Assembly (NCBI GenBank): GCA_000470535.1
Contig: CBRG010000112.1
Coordinates: 1-49,828 of the forward strand
Reading direction: 5' to 3'
Length of the DNA: 49,828 nt
DNA from: Streptomyces sp. AW19M42
Lineage (GTDB): Bacteria; Actinomycetota; Actinomycetes; Streptomycetales; Streptomycetaceae
Positions 18,654 to 26,728 of this stretch are shown here, piece after piece (position 1 is the first letter of the stretch; every line of letters starts with the position of its first letter). Below the pieces are notes generated by a model, which was not told where the DNA came from, made no database searches, and saw nothing but the letters and a program-made list of their open reading frames with translations. The translations under genes were made by a program, and so were the position numbers.

Positions 18654-19178
18654 TCATCCGCTGTGCGGTGCCCCGGCCGTGTCCTCCCCTGGAGCGCCAG
18701 GAGACTCCGCACGCCAGGTGCACCCGTCGCCCGCCTGAACGCACGACACCGTAACGTCCGGTTCCACGTAGCGGGTGGCGATGGCGGTGTTGAGGTCCTG
18801 GCAGTACCCGCACGGTGACGAGAACGTCAGGTTGACGCCGGCGCGGGCAGCCTGCTTGCGGTACCGGAGGATTCCACAGTCGGCGTTCCGCAGGACCGTG
18901 CCCGAGGGCTGCGGCTCAGTGGACACTACCGAGTCGTACAGCATCAGCTGACGTTGCAGCCGGGTCATGAAGTGATCGGTGGCCGACACCCCGTCGGGCC
19001 GTTGCGCTCGCAGCAGCTCCGCGGTGATGCGGGAGTTCGCCTCGATCCATCCGGACAGGCCTTCTTCGCCGTGCTCTCCCAGGACGAACTCTTCCGCGGC
19101 AGCCTGGGCCTCGAAGTACCGCTGGCGCCACAGGTCGACCTTCTCCGCCGGGTCGAGAGGAGATGCTTCACCCGTCAT
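18654..19178 (-). CDS. Unrecognised five-cysteine protein of the aromatic cluster
   Basis: A 174-residue soluble protein, no signal peptide or membrane segment. The N-terminal 90 residues are helical (EKVDLWRQRYFEAQAAAEEF). The C-terminal half has five Cys in a spacing that suggests a metal or Fe-S site: Cys101 (NADCGILRYR), Cys123 and Cys126 (SSPCGYCQDLN), Cys146 (DVTVSC) and Cys153 (GDGCTW). I do not recognise the family. The start overlaps the CMD gene by 11 bases, so it is translationally coupled to the dioxygenase operon and may be an electron carrier, metallochaperone or enzyme. Part of its 3' end was copied to 16559-16669. Confidence 0.75.
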   Translation of the reverse strand: MTGEASPLDPAEKVDLWRQRYFEAQAAAEEFVLGEHGEEGLSGWIEANSRITAELLRAQRPDGVSATDHFMTRLQRQLMLYDSVVSTEPQPSGTVLRNADCGILRYRKQAARAGVNLTFSSPCGYCQDLNTAIATRYVEPDVTVSCVQAGDGCTWRAESPGAPGEDTAGAPHSG

Positions 19179-19560
19179 GGTCCGCGTCCTTCCCGGTGCC
19201 CTTGTCCAACTCGGCGAAGACCTCCTGGGCGACGCGCAGTCCGTTGTTGGCGACCGGCCAGCCGCCGTAGTAGGCGAGCTGAATGATCACCTCGACGACC
19301 TTCTCCCGCGACATCCCGAGGTTCAGGGCGGCACCGATGTGGCCCCGCAACTCCCAATCGGTCCGCGCCAGCGCGACCGCGGTCAGCGCGACCAGCTCAC
19401 GCTCCTCGACGCTCAGGTGCGGGCGGGCCCAGATCTCACCGAACAAGTGGTCGACGGTGAGCTCCAGGAACTCCGGGTAGGAACCGGGGCGCGGTTCGCG
19501 GCCGAAGACCTCCTTGAAGATGGCTTCACCCCGCTCGTGCCGGTCAGACGGCTGATTCAT
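19168..19560 (-). CDS. Carboxymuconolactone decarboxylase (CMD) family protein
   Basis: A 130-residue all-helical AhpD-like protein. It shows LSVEERELVALTAVALA, then ELRGHIGAALNLGMSREKVVEVIIQLAYYGGW, the hallmark of gamma-carboxymuconolactone decarboxylase (the Glu/His pair and the GMS/EV-E turn). The redox CxxC of AhpD peroxidase-reductases is absent, which favours the decarboxylase/isomerase branch. A GGAGG ribosome binding site lies 8 bases before the ATG. It is placed between the dioxygenase and the five-cysteine protein, so it may act on a ring-oxidised carboxylated intermediate. Confidence 0.85.
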   Translation of the reverse strand: MNQPSDRHERGEAIFKEVFGREPRPGSYPEFLELTVDHLFGEIWARPHLSVEERELVALTAVALARTDWELRGHIGAALNLGMSREKVVEVIIQLAYYGGWPVANNGLRVAQEVFAELDKGTGKDADHDG

Positions 19561-19636
19561 CGATCAATTCCTCCATATTGGGGCGAACACGGCGATGGTT
19601 GGGAAGCCGCCAGGGCTGGCCGCTGTCATCGGCTCA

Positions 19637-20149
19637 TCACAGGACGATGCTGAGCTTGCCGTGCTCGTACAACGTCTCGTGGTCGAGCACCACGACCCGC
19701 CTCCGGATCCGGAACGACTCGCCCTCAGGGACGAGTTCGAACCGATACTTTCCGACGTAGGCGTCAGAGCGCCCGTGCCCGAAGCGGTATGCGACGACAT
19801 TTGCCGCCACCTCGAGGTAGCTGCCCTGATCATTCAGGATTTCCACGTTGCTGATCATGCGATTCGTTCGCGACCGAGGGTCCTCGCACCACACCTCACC
19901 ATTGAGGAGCTGCTCGATCCGCTGGCGGAGCCGGTCGGCATCGTCGTCGATGAGCCCGAGCGCGTCGGCCGACTCACCCCGGACGTCGGTAGCCGGCACC
20001 ACGTAGCGGATGTCGTCGGTCAGCATCTCGTCGTACCACTCGGTCAGACGCCACTCATCGAGCATCCGAGCCTCACGGAAGAGGAACTGGCTCACCCGGT
20101 GCGACAGCCTCACCTGGGCTGCATCGTCCACAATCAGTTCGCTGGTCAT
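19637..20149 (-). CDS. Aromatic-ring-hydroxylating dioxygenase beta subunit
   Basis: A 170-residue cone-shaped NTF2-like structural subunit of a Rieske non-haem iron dioxygenase. Family features: QFLFREARMLDEWRLTEWYD, DDIRYVVPATDVRG, RTNRMISNVEI and the C-terminal FRIRRRVVVLDHETLYEHGK. The ATG at 20149 overlaps the alpha-subunit stop (ATGA), so the two are made in equal amounts, as needed for an alpha3-beta3 enzyme. A much longer open frame upstream is just the shadow of the alpha gene. Confidence 0.92.
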   Translation of the reverse strand: MTSELIVDDAAQVRLSHRVSQFLFREARMLDEWRLTEWYDEMLTDDIRYVVPATDVRGESADALGLIDDDADRLRQRIEQLLNGEVWCEDPRSRTNRMISNVEILNDQGSYLEVAANVVAYRFGHGRSDAYVGKYRFELVPEGESFRIRRRVVVLDHETLYEHGKLSIVL

Positions 20150-21462
20150 TTCTTTTCCGCCCCTTGCAACTCGACCTGCTGAGCGACCTCGAAGTGACCG
20201 TCGCCGTTCATCAGCCGATCCCACTGCCGCCAGAACTCGCGGGCAGGAAGCTCGTCGGTCGTCTCGGGGATCTCCTTGTTCATACCGCGTGACAGATCCG
20301 AGTAGCGCACCGTGCGGTTGAGATAACCTCGCTGGCACGACTCGACGATCTCGATGTCATCGGGAGTGGCGAAGCCGGCGGGACCGAGGAACGTCAGGTA
20401 GTGACTCTTGCGGAGTTCCCTGACCTCCGGATCCTCGTCCTTGGGGGCCAGCGCAACCGAGGTGATGGCCATCCGGTCGGCGCCGACCGGGTCAATCTTG
20501 CGAACCGTGATCGCAATCGCGTCGATGATCAACAAGTTGGGGAAGATCAGCAACGCGCGGTTGGTTCCGGTGATCCGTTCGGCGCGTTCGGCGCCGAACC
20601 GGTCGACGAAACGTGCGGCGGTCGCCTCGATTCGCGGCCGGACCTCGGGACCGAACATCGGCGTCCAGTGGGCGAGCGGGCGGGCCGCGGCCGGCGGCAG
20701 CTCGTTGGCTCCATGACCCAGGCCGAGGGCGCGGCCGAAGCCGCCTCGTCGTCGCGGTGGCACCGACCCGAGCGACTGCATATAGCTGACGTAGCGCTTG
20801 TGCAGTGCGCGGAAGTGGTAGATGTCGACGCTGTTCTCCATCATGAGCTTCCAGTTGGCCTTGGCCCCGTGGAGTTGCGCGCCTTGAATCACCTCCATTC
20901 CGACCTCGGACTGGTCGTCGATCAGATCGAGGTACTCCGTGGCTCCCCCCAGGTACTCGGGCAGGGTGAGCGGTTGATCCGGATCGAAGGTGACGAAGAC
21001 AAAACCGCGGTAACTGCCGCTACGGTGCTCCGCCAGGCCGAAGTCAGCCTTCCGGAAGCCCGGCCCGTACCCGTCCGGAATCGGAACCCCGACCAGGTCG
21101 CCCTTGTTGGAGAACGTCCAGTCGTGATAGGGGCACCGGAACGATTTGGCCTGCCCGGCCGGCTGCGAGCAGATCAAAGCCCCGCGGTGAGTGCAGCTGT
21201 TGGCAAACACCCGGATCACCCCGTCGGACCCGCGCGACATGACCACCGGACGCCCGCCGACGTCGCGTGACACGTACGAGCCCGGCTCGGGGACTTCCGA
21301 TTCGTGCCCGACGTACAACCAGCAGCGATCGAAGATCCTGGCCATCTCCCGTGCGGCCAGGTCGTCGTCGGTGTAGGCCCGGCGATCCACCCGGAACGAG
21401 AGGCGCTCGAAATCATCGACGACAATCGGGTCGTCCACCGGCCGCTGCAGTTCGATCGTCAC
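20146..21462 (-). CDS. Rieske dioxygenase alpha (catalytic) subunit
   Basis: A 438-residue catalytic subunit that would cis-dihydroxylate or hydroxylate an aromatic ring using a Rieske [2Fe-2S] centre and mononuclear iron. Rieske ligands are Cys90-x-His92 (SCTHRG) and Cys110-x2-His113 (CPYHDW). Iron ligands His216 and His221 and the bridging Asp213 are in ENSVDIYHFRALHKRY, all intact. The GTG start at 21462 follows GAGAGAG and gives the family N-terminus; the open frame further upstream carries no homology. It is the first gene of the leftward cluster. No ferredoxin or ferredoxin reductase gene is adjacent. Substrate undetermined; sequence style is closest to the bulky arene/arylalkanoate enzymes. 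Confidence 0.93.
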   Translation of the reverse strand: MTIELQRPVDDPIVVDDFERLSFRVDRRAYTDDDLAAREMARIFDRCWLYVGHESEVPEPGSYVSRDVGGRPVVMSRGSDGVIRVFANSCTHRGALICSQPAGQAKSFRCPYHDWTFSNKGDLVGVPIPDGYGPGFRKADFGLAEHRSGSYRGFVFVTFDPDQPLTLPEYLGGATEYLDLIDDQSEVGMEVIQGAQLHGAKANWKLMMENSVDIYHFRALHKRYVSYMQSLGSVPPRRRGGFGRALGLGHGANELPPAAARPLAHWTPMFGPEVRPRIEATAARFVDRFGAERAERITGTNRALLIFPNLLIIDAIAITVRKIDPVGADRMAITSVALAPKDEDPEVRELRKSHYLTFLGPAGFATPDDIEIVESCQRGYLNRTVRYSDLSRGMNKEIPETTDELPAREFWRQWDRLMNGDGHFEVAQQVELQGAEKK

Positions 21463-21676
21463 TGCTCTCTCTTTCGCTGGAGCTTTCGCTGTAGTTTCTG
21501 AACGGTTCTGACGACCACCTGGGCCGTGCGTGCGGCAGCGTCGCCACACTCCCGTTGCGCGGCGCACACCCCGGCCCCCGACGTGTGTCCGACCAAATGC
21601 ACCAGTGCGGGGATGTAAAACCCAACCACAAAACCCGACCACCGGGGGCCGTTCAGGACTCTGCAGCCCTCCTGAG

Positions 21677-21707
21677 TGGTGGGTTGCTACATGGTGGGTT
21701 GCAACCA
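21677..21707. promoter_or_regulatory. Operator-like repeats upstream of the dioxygenase
   Basis: TGGTGGGTTGC occurs at 21677 and 21692 as a direct repeat with 15-base spacing, and the second copy runs into the palindrome GGTTGCAACC (21698-21707). It lies about 215 bases before the alpha-subunit start and is a candidate binding site for an unlinked regulator. Confidence 0.5.
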
Positions 21708-22100
21708 CGGGAAGATTGTCAGACCGCCAAGTCGGTCGTACATAGGTCTTAAGACCCATCGCCGGCTGTCGCTATGCTTCGACGCCCGCCGACAGCCTCA
21801 TAAGCACGGTTTTTGTCGTCGCCGGGCCGACGGCCGAGCCCTGGGACGGGCCCCGGGATTAGCGCGACGGGAGGCAGCAGAAGACGCGGGGCATTGCGTT
21901 CTCGGGCAGTGCGTCGTTGACCTGGGTTTACGCGAGGTAACTGCCCTCTCTGGAGGCCGCGAAAGCAGGTGAGGCCGTATCGGTGATCATGGAGTTGCGA
22001 AGCTTCACGACAGTGAGAAAGGCCCTGTCTGCCAAGGTCGCGTGAGGCAGTATCTAATCTTCAAATGTTGTGTTGAGGGCGAGCAAGGAGACCCAGCCCG
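21708..22100. other. Intergenic region between the aromatic cluster and the IS3 element
   Basis: I see no gene with support here. The sequence may hold the left flank of the IS3-family element, but no copy of its right terminal repeat was found, so the left end is lost or diverged. Confidence 0.4.
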
Positions 22101-22502
22101 GTGAGTTCCAGCAGCGAGGCACCCGCTCCCGAGGTGCCGACGAAGACCAAGTCCCGAACGTACTCGGCCGCCTACAAAGCCCGGATCCTGCAGGAGTACG
22201 AGTTACTCAACAAGGCAGGTAAGGGCGCTCTTCTGCGCCGCGAGGGCCTCTACACGTCGCTGATCGCAGCGTGGCGTTCCCAGCGTGACGCGGGGGCTCG
22301 TGAGGCTCTGGCCAGGCCGGTCGGGCGGCCGCCGGCCGATCCGCGAGAGCGCGAGACCGCCCGGCTGCGCCGGGAGAGCAAGCGTTTACATGCCGAACTG
22401 GCGAAGGCTCGGGCGGTGATCGAGGTACAGGGAAAACTCTCCGCGCTGCTGGGGCGGCTCGCGACCGGCAGCCCGAGCAGCGGGAGCGAGCCGACACCAT
22501 GA
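22101..22502 (+). CDS. IS3-family transposase OrfA
   Basis: A 133-residue DNA-binding subunit of the IS3 transposase. The HTH region reads [20 protein letters not shown] then [20 protein letters not shown], followed by a leucine-zipper-like coiled coil ([20 protein letters not shown]). A GTG start at 22101 follows AGGAGACC. The frame is intact although orfB is broken. Confidence 0.88.
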   Translation: MSSSSEAPAPEVPTKTKSRTYSAAYKARILQEYELLNKAGKGALLRREGLYTSLIAAWRSQRDAGAREALARPVGRPPADPRERETARLRRESKRLHAELAKARAVIEVQGKLSALLGRLATGSPSSGSEPTP

Positions 22503-23532
22503 TCGACGAGGCGATCACCGAGCTGACCGAGCTGCTCGGCTCGGTCCGGGCGGCCTGCGCGGCAGCCGGACGGCCGCAGGCCAGCCACTACCGCCGGCAC
22601 CGCCAAAACCCGCTGCCGGTACGCACTCCGCGCGAACCCGAGCCGCAGCAGCGGGCGTTGACACCGGCTGAACGCGCCACGCCGCGGCCGCCGCTGAACC
22701 ATCCGGACCACGTCGACCAGGCCGCGGCGACCGCCTACCGCTGACTACTCGACGAGGGCGCCTACGTCGCGTCGGTGTCGACCATGTACCGGGTCCTGCG
22801 CGGGCACGACGAAGTCCGCGAATGACGCCGACAGGCCACCCACCCGCTCCGGGTCCAACAGGAACTGGTCGCCACCAACGCGAACCGGGTCTGGTCGTGG
22901 GACATCACCAAGCTGGCCGGGCCGGCGAAGTGGTCGTACTTCCACCTCTACGTGATCGTCGACATTTACTCCCGCTACGTCGTCGGCCGGCTCCTGGCCG
23001 ATCGCGAGAGCAGCGTGCCGGCCGAGAAACTCCTCACCGGAACAAGCACCAAGGAGCGCACCGACCGCAACACGCTGACCATCCACGCCGACAACGGCAC
23101 CTCGATGGCCTCCACACCGGTGGCGTTCCCGCTCGCGGACCTCGGCGTCACGAAAAGCCACTCACGACCGTAGACCTGGAACAACAACCCCTACAGCGAA
23201 GCGCATTTCAAGACACTGAGGTACCGGCCCGACTCCCCGGACCGCTTCGACGCCATCGAACGGGCCCGCGCCTTCTGTCGCACCTTCTTCACCTGGTACA
23301 ACACCGCACACCGGCACTCCGGAATCGCCGGGCACACTCCACACGGCGTCCACCACGGACACACCGACACCGTCAACGCCGTCGCCGCCGTCCGCGCCGA
23401 GGTCCTGACCAGCACCTCAACGCCATCACCGACCCGGCCGCCCTGCCCACCACCGCTGGATCAACCCACCCGGCGGCGACCAGCAAGAGCACTGACTCAA
23501 ATTCTCGGACCAACCTGCCTCCAAAATCTTGA
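22499..23532 (+). pseudogene. IS3-family transposase OrfB, three in-frame stops
   Basis: The DDE integrase half of the transposase. Starting at ATG 22499 the frame shows the N-terminal region, a TGA at 22742, MYRVLRGHDEVRE then a TGA at 22823, the catalytic Asp regions (RVWSWDITKLAGP and HADNGTSMAS), a TAG at 23171, and the Glu region (NNPYSEAHFKTLRYRP). A frame change near 23400 affects the tail. Confidence 0.88.
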
Positions 23533-23534
23533 CA
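23518..23534. repeat. Right terminal repeat of the IS3 element
   Basis: CCTCCAAAATCTTGACA at the element's right end, an AT-rich block after the transposase; its complement has the TGT start common in IS3-family ends. Confidence 0.6.
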
Positions 23535-23660
23535 AACACCGTCCGCTCCCGAGTTCGACCTTCGATACAGTCGGCGTGGTCACTACCGGGCCCGGGGTCT
23601 CCTGACGGAGCCGACCGGGCGCGGGACTGTCCATTCGACCACGGGGGCAAGGAGACACGA

Positions 23661-24041
23661 ATGGCTGCGCGAAATTGCGACTGCACACACCCTCTGACCG
23701 ACGATCAGTTAGATAACCCCGTTGCTCAGGACTCGACGGCGACGCGCCCGCGTCCGCGACGAGCCGAGGCTCCGACCACCCGCGCTCCTCAGGGGAGAGT
23801 GACGACCGATCGCGACGGTGAACCGGCCGGCGAGGAGTCTCCCGCCAGCGCCCTGACACCGCGCCAGCTCGAAGTTCTCGCTCTGCTGACCGACGGCATG
23901 ACCAACCGCCACATAGCTCGGGCACTCGGTATCACGGAGAAGACCGTCAAGAACCACATGCAAGCGATCTTCGCCCGGCTCAACGTGTCCGATCGGACCC
24001 AGGCCGCGGTCTACGCGATTCGGCACAACCGAGCGGCATGA
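23661..24041 (+). CDS. Orphan LuxR-type HTH regulator
   Basis: A 126-residue protein made of a Thr/Arg/Pro-rich, probably disordered N-terminus (1-65) and a complete C-terminal LuxR/FixJ DNA-binding domain (LTPRQLEVLALLTDGMTNRH, then ALGITEKTVKNHMQAIF and LNVSDRTQAAVYA). There is no receiver domain, so it is not a classical response regulator. The ATG at 23661 has AAGGAGAC upstream. It stands alone, followed by two strong hairpins. It could act on the aromatic cluster or other remote targets. Confidence 0.85.
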   Translation: MAARNCDCTHPLTDDQLDNPVAQDSTATRPRPRRAEAPTTRAPQGRVTTDRDGEPAGEESPASALTPRQLEVLALLTDGMTNRHIARALGITEKTVKNHMQAIFARLNVSDRTQAAVYAIRHNRAA

Positions 24042-24044
24042 CGG

Positions 24045-24077
24045 CTGCTGCCCGGCCGCCACCGCGCCGGGCAGCAG
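24045..24077 (+). terminator. Hairpin after the LuxR-type gene
   Basis: Perfect 11-base stem CTGCTGCCCGG/CCGGGCAGCAG with an 11-base loop, starting 4 bases after the stop codon. Confidence 0.75.
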
Positions 24078-24107
24078 TAGCACATCGATCGTCGCCGGTG
24101 GCCGCCA

Positions 24108-24148
24108 GCGTCTCGGACGGCTGATCCGCTCCCCGCTGTCCGAGACGC
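24108..24148. terminator. Second strong hairpin
   Basis: Perfect 11-base stem GCGTCTCGGAC/GTCCGAGACGC around a 19-base loop; no T-tract on either strand. Together with the hairpin at 24045 it forms a tandem terminator. Confidence 0.55.
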
Positions 24149-24427
24149 CATGCGGTCGCTCTCACCGGACGAACGGCGGGCACACGTTCTCACACAGAAC
24201 AGATGGGCAGCAGCTCGCGCACCCCGTGGAACACCCGGCCGCGATGGTAGGCACTCTGACCAAACAAGGCGGCGAGGGAACTGAGTCGGACTCGCTTCAC
24301 GGCCGCCGTGCAGCGGACGCTCGGCACACCTCCTACGACAGCGGAGAACCGCGCAAGCCGGTAGAGGGTGGAGCCAGGAGACTCCACCTCGCCGCGTGGA
24401 CGCACCGACGGCGGACGGCGGCACGCC
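24149..24427. other. Intergenic region left of the island
   Basis: No supported gene. Presumed remnant flank of an older integrated element, judged only from the GCTCACGCA repeats that follow. Confidence 0.3.
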
Positions 24428-24458
24428 GCTCACGCATCGCTCACGCATCGCTCACGCA
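24428..24458 (+). repeat. Three GCTCACGCA repeats, 11-bp spacing (old arm sites)
   Basis: Exact copies at 24428, 24439 and 24450. The same nonamer with the same spacing lies next to the other att copy (42857, 42868) and inside the island's left end (24711, 24722). Confidence 0.75.
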
Positions 24459-24511
24459 AGCAATTCCACGGCATCCCCGTCGTGCGGCTCGGCATGCCCC
24501 GGGCATGAAAA

Positions 24512-24544
24512 AGCCCCAGGTCACGGCGAGTGAGTCCTGGGGCT
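24512..24544 (-). terminator. Copy of the tRNA-Thr terminator
   Basis: AGCCCCAGG/CCTGGGGCT hairpin followed on the minus strand by a T-tract (ggggcttttt). It sits beside the partial tRNA copy exactly as the matching hairpin sits beside the intact tRNA at 42941. Confidence 0.75.
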
Positions 24545-24549
24545 GATCC

Positions 24550-24592
24550 GAGCCGCCTTCGGGATTCGAACCCGAGACCTACGCATTACGAG
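24550..24592 (-). other. attL: 43-bp copy of the tRNA-Thr 3' part
   Basis: Identical to 42980-43022, covering the T arm, acceptor 3' strand and up to the anticodon loop of tRNA-Thr. The match stops at 24592. It is not a functional tRNA; it is the left attachment site of the island. Confidence 0.9.
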
Positions 24593-25048
24593 GGCCTGCA
24601 AGATCATCCCGGGTGGTGCTGGGCAGTGTCTGTGAATCCCGTTTCCGCAGGTAGGAGATCTGAACCGCTCGCCATGCTTACCACCCGATCCATCCGGTGC
24701 CGCCCCGTCCGCTCACGCAACGCTCACGCACTCCGGGCACGTCACAGCCAACACGCTTTCCAAATGTTCGCCAGGTATTCGGCGATGTGCGGGGGGCGTT
24801 CCGACCTGCGGCGGAGTCCCCCGGGACGAGCTCCCTGAACGGTGTCGTACGCCAGTGAATGCAACCAGAGACGCACCATAGACCCGGTGGTTCTGCCTCG
24901 TCAGCGACCAGCGCTTTGTGGGTGTTGTTGCGGCGAGTGGCGCCGCCGCTCGACACCAGGCGTCCGCAGGGGAGTAGCCGACGGTGCACGTGTGGACGCG
25001 AGCAGGGCCCGCCACCGTGGCGAGCCCTGCCGTGCGTGCGGTCGCGGA
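24593..25048. other. Left end of the island, no gene
   Basis: No supported coding region in 456 bases. It contains the paired GCTCACGCA repeats at 24711-24719 and 24722-24730, the predicted left integrase arm site. A plus-strand reading over 24530-24838 is only translated tRNA complement and flank. Confidence 0.6.
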
Positions 25049-25312
25049 TCAGCGGCCCTGGAGGTACTCGGCGTAGTAGTAGCCGGCCTCGCCCTCGAAG
25101 TGTGCCTTCTTCGCCTTGGCGTAGGTGATTCCGTACGGGCCGCCCAGGTTCAGGTACTCCGCGCTCGCGCGGTCCCCTTCGACCTCGGAGTAGCCGGCGC
25201 CGACCTTGCCGGCCTCATAGCCGTCGTCGGAGTTGTGCGCGGCGGCGGGTCCGGCGGCCAGGAATCCGGCTGCGGCAACGGTGGCAAGGGTGATCGCGAT
25301 ACTACGAAGCAT
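25049..25312 (-). CDS. Small secreted protein
   Basis: An 87-residue exported protein. A Sec signal peptide (MLRSIAITLATVAAAGFLAA) ends at an AAA/AHN-type cleavage site near residue 25, leaving an acidic/aromatic mature peptide of about 62 residues rich in Tyr, Gly and Glu (GYEAGKVGAGYSEVEGDRA, GEAGYYYAEYLQGR). The ATG at 25312 is preceded by GAGAGGG; an upstream in-frame ATG would destroy the signal peptide. No Cys, no known domain. First gene of the island's left end, monocistronic. Confidence 0.75.
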   Translation of the reverse strand: MLRSIAITLATVAAAGFLAAGPAAAHNSDDGYEAGKVGAGYSEVEGDRASAEYLNLGGPYGITYAKAKKAHFEGEAGYYYAEYLQGR

Positions 25313-25394
25313 GGGGGTTCCCTCTCGACAATGCGTAGCGGGCAGTGTGCAGATCAAACCCTTACCGCCGCCGGTCGTTCAGGGGCGCAACCGC

Positions 25395-25680
25395 GCTGTG
25401 GTGCTCCCGGACCGCACCTGATCAGCCGAAGCAGCGTCACCGGTCGCCCAGGCCGAGGGAGCTGTAGCCGTGTGAGAGTTTCGTCAGTTGTGCGTGTCGC
25501 AGAGCCCTTTGGTTCAGGCGCGCGAGACGGTGTTATCGGCTGCGCCTGGGCCCGACCCCCGTGGCGTGAGCCCATCGGCGCTCCCGGGCCTGAGCCGTCA
25601 CGCCGCCCGCCCGGGAGCGTCGGCATTCGTCGCCTGATCGAGGATCCGGTTCAAGGCGGTATGGCCGCCTTCACAAGCGG
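25395..25680. repeat. Dispersed repeat, copy A
   Basis: A diverged copy of 31275-31545 in the same orientation. The best conserved block reads GAGCGTCGGCATT then CGTCGCCTGATCGAGGA, and on the minus strand encodes the tail DQATNADAPGRA also seen in the sigma-like gene at 31450. It is likely the 3' end plus downstream DNA of a lost sigma-like gene. Confidence 0.65.
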
Positions 25681-25990
25681 TCTCCTTCGCTCGCACGCAG
25701 CGCCACCCCGCAAGGGCCATGCACCCATCCTTTGCATCTCGGTTCGTTCGTGCTCTCGCTGGTGATCACGCATGCGGCAGGCGGCGCCCTCCAGTACGTG
25801 CCTGACCGTCTGGGCTCTGTAAGCACCCCGGTTGGCCCTTGGTGGAGATCGGCTCCGAAACCACAATCCCCCTGGACGTGCTCCGAGCCGTCCGCGCCTT
25901 CGTGACCCAGCGTCGGACATGTGGGACGGGCGGCCAGGGGCAAGGGCTGCTCGCAGAGCGGCGCCTCGACTGCCTCCGCGGTTTCTGCAC
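25681..25990. other. Intergenic region downstream of the methyltransferase
   Basis: No supported gene in about 310 bases. Minus-strand readings through it lack any domain signature. Confidence 0.4.
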
Positions 25991-26728
25991 TCAATCGCAA
26001 CTGGGCCTTTGCGCGGACCGTAGTCGGCGGTAATGGCTTGTCCGTAGTGCCCAGGTGCCTGGAGCCGCGGTCCGTAGGGCCACGAAGGTGCGTTGGTGTG
26101 CTGCCCATTGCTCGACGTATGTCCAGCCGTTGCCACGTGCTTCGCGAAGGAGAGCGGTGATTCCGGTCCGCGCCCAGGGGAATGTTGTGCCGGCTGGGCC
26201 GTCTCCGCCCTCGATCCGGGCGTTGAAGCGTTCGTCGACATCGGGCTGCGATACCTCTGCGAGGAGCAGCCCGCCGGGCTGGACGATCTCCGCCACTCGT
26301 TTGAGTAGTCTGCCTGGGTTTCCGCCGATGCCGATGTTGCCGTCGATGAGCAGGGCGGTGCCCCACTGCCCCTCGGAGGGGAGCGGATCGAAGACTGATC
26401 GGTGCAGTGCCGACCCGCCCGCGCCCTGGGCCCGCGTGATGGCTGCTGGACTGATGTCGATACCCAGTGCCGTGCGCCCGGACTTGGAGAGGGCTGCGAC
26501 CAAACGGCCGGGGCCGCAGCCGATGTCGAGCACGCTCTTCTCGCAACGCTGGAGGACGGTCATGTCTGCGGCGTCCGCGGTGCTGGACCACCGCTCAACG
26601 TCCAAAGGGACCCGTGCCCCGTCCGCGCACTGCAGGAAGAGAGGGCCAAGGCCCGAGGTGACGGCGACCGTGTAGGTCTCCTCATGCCAAGGGCCAGTGC
26701 TGGTCTCAGGTGACTCCGCTGTACTCAC
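25991..26728 (-). CDS. Class I SAM-dependent methyltransferase
   Basis: A 245-residue predicted methyltransferase. Motif I (VLDIGCGPGRLVAAL) is at about residues 64-78, followed by GIDISPAAI (motif II acid) and LLIDGNIGIGGNPGRLLKRV then IVQPGGLLLAEV (motifs IV-VI). The GTG at 26728 (VSTAESPETSTGPW) is preferred; the upstream 70 in-frame residues are Arg/Ala/Pro-rich without homology. The last 25 residues may be non-native. It is divergent from the molybdopterin oxidoreductase gene, a pairing I have the impression recurs in actinobacteria. Substrate unknown. Confidence 0.82.
   Translation of the reverse strand: MSTAESPETSTGPWHEETYTVAVTSGLGPLFLQCADGARVPLDVERWSSTADAADMTVLQRCEKSVLDIGCGPGRLVAALSKSGRTALGIDISPAAITRAQGAGGSALHRSVFDPLPSEGQWGTALLIDGNIGIGGNPGRLLKRVAEIVQPGGLLLAEVSQPDVDERFNARIEGGDGPAGTTFPWARTGITALLREARGNGWTYVEQWAAHQRTFVALRTAAPGTWALRTSHYRRLRSAQRPSCD

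Larger units (their letters stand above)
22101..23534 (+). mobile_element. Decayed IS3-family insertion sequence
   Basis: Two overlapping transposase genes in the IS3 arrangement (orfA then orfB with a 4-base overlap), followed by a right-end sequence whose complement begins TGTCAAGATTTTGGAGG at 23534. The second gene has three in-frame stops, so the copy cannot move by itself. Confidence 0.85.

Noticed and set aside
21676..21972. A 98-codon plus-strand frame upstream of the IS3 element
   Set aside because: It starts inside the operator-like repeats, has no ribosome binding site or domain, and is rich in Arg and Gly as expected of random GC-rich frames.
24550..24592. A second tRNA-Thr gene
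   Set aside because: Only the 3' 42 bases are present; the 5' half, D arm and acceptor 5' strand are missing. It is an att site.
24530..24838. A 102-codon frame containing SRLRDSNPRPTHYEG
   Set aside because: A familiar spurious translation of tRNA complement; no independent coding signal.
25671..26591. A 306-codon minus-strand frame overlapping the methyltransferase
   Set aside because: The alternative frame at 25991-26728 has the SAM-binding motifs; this one has none.
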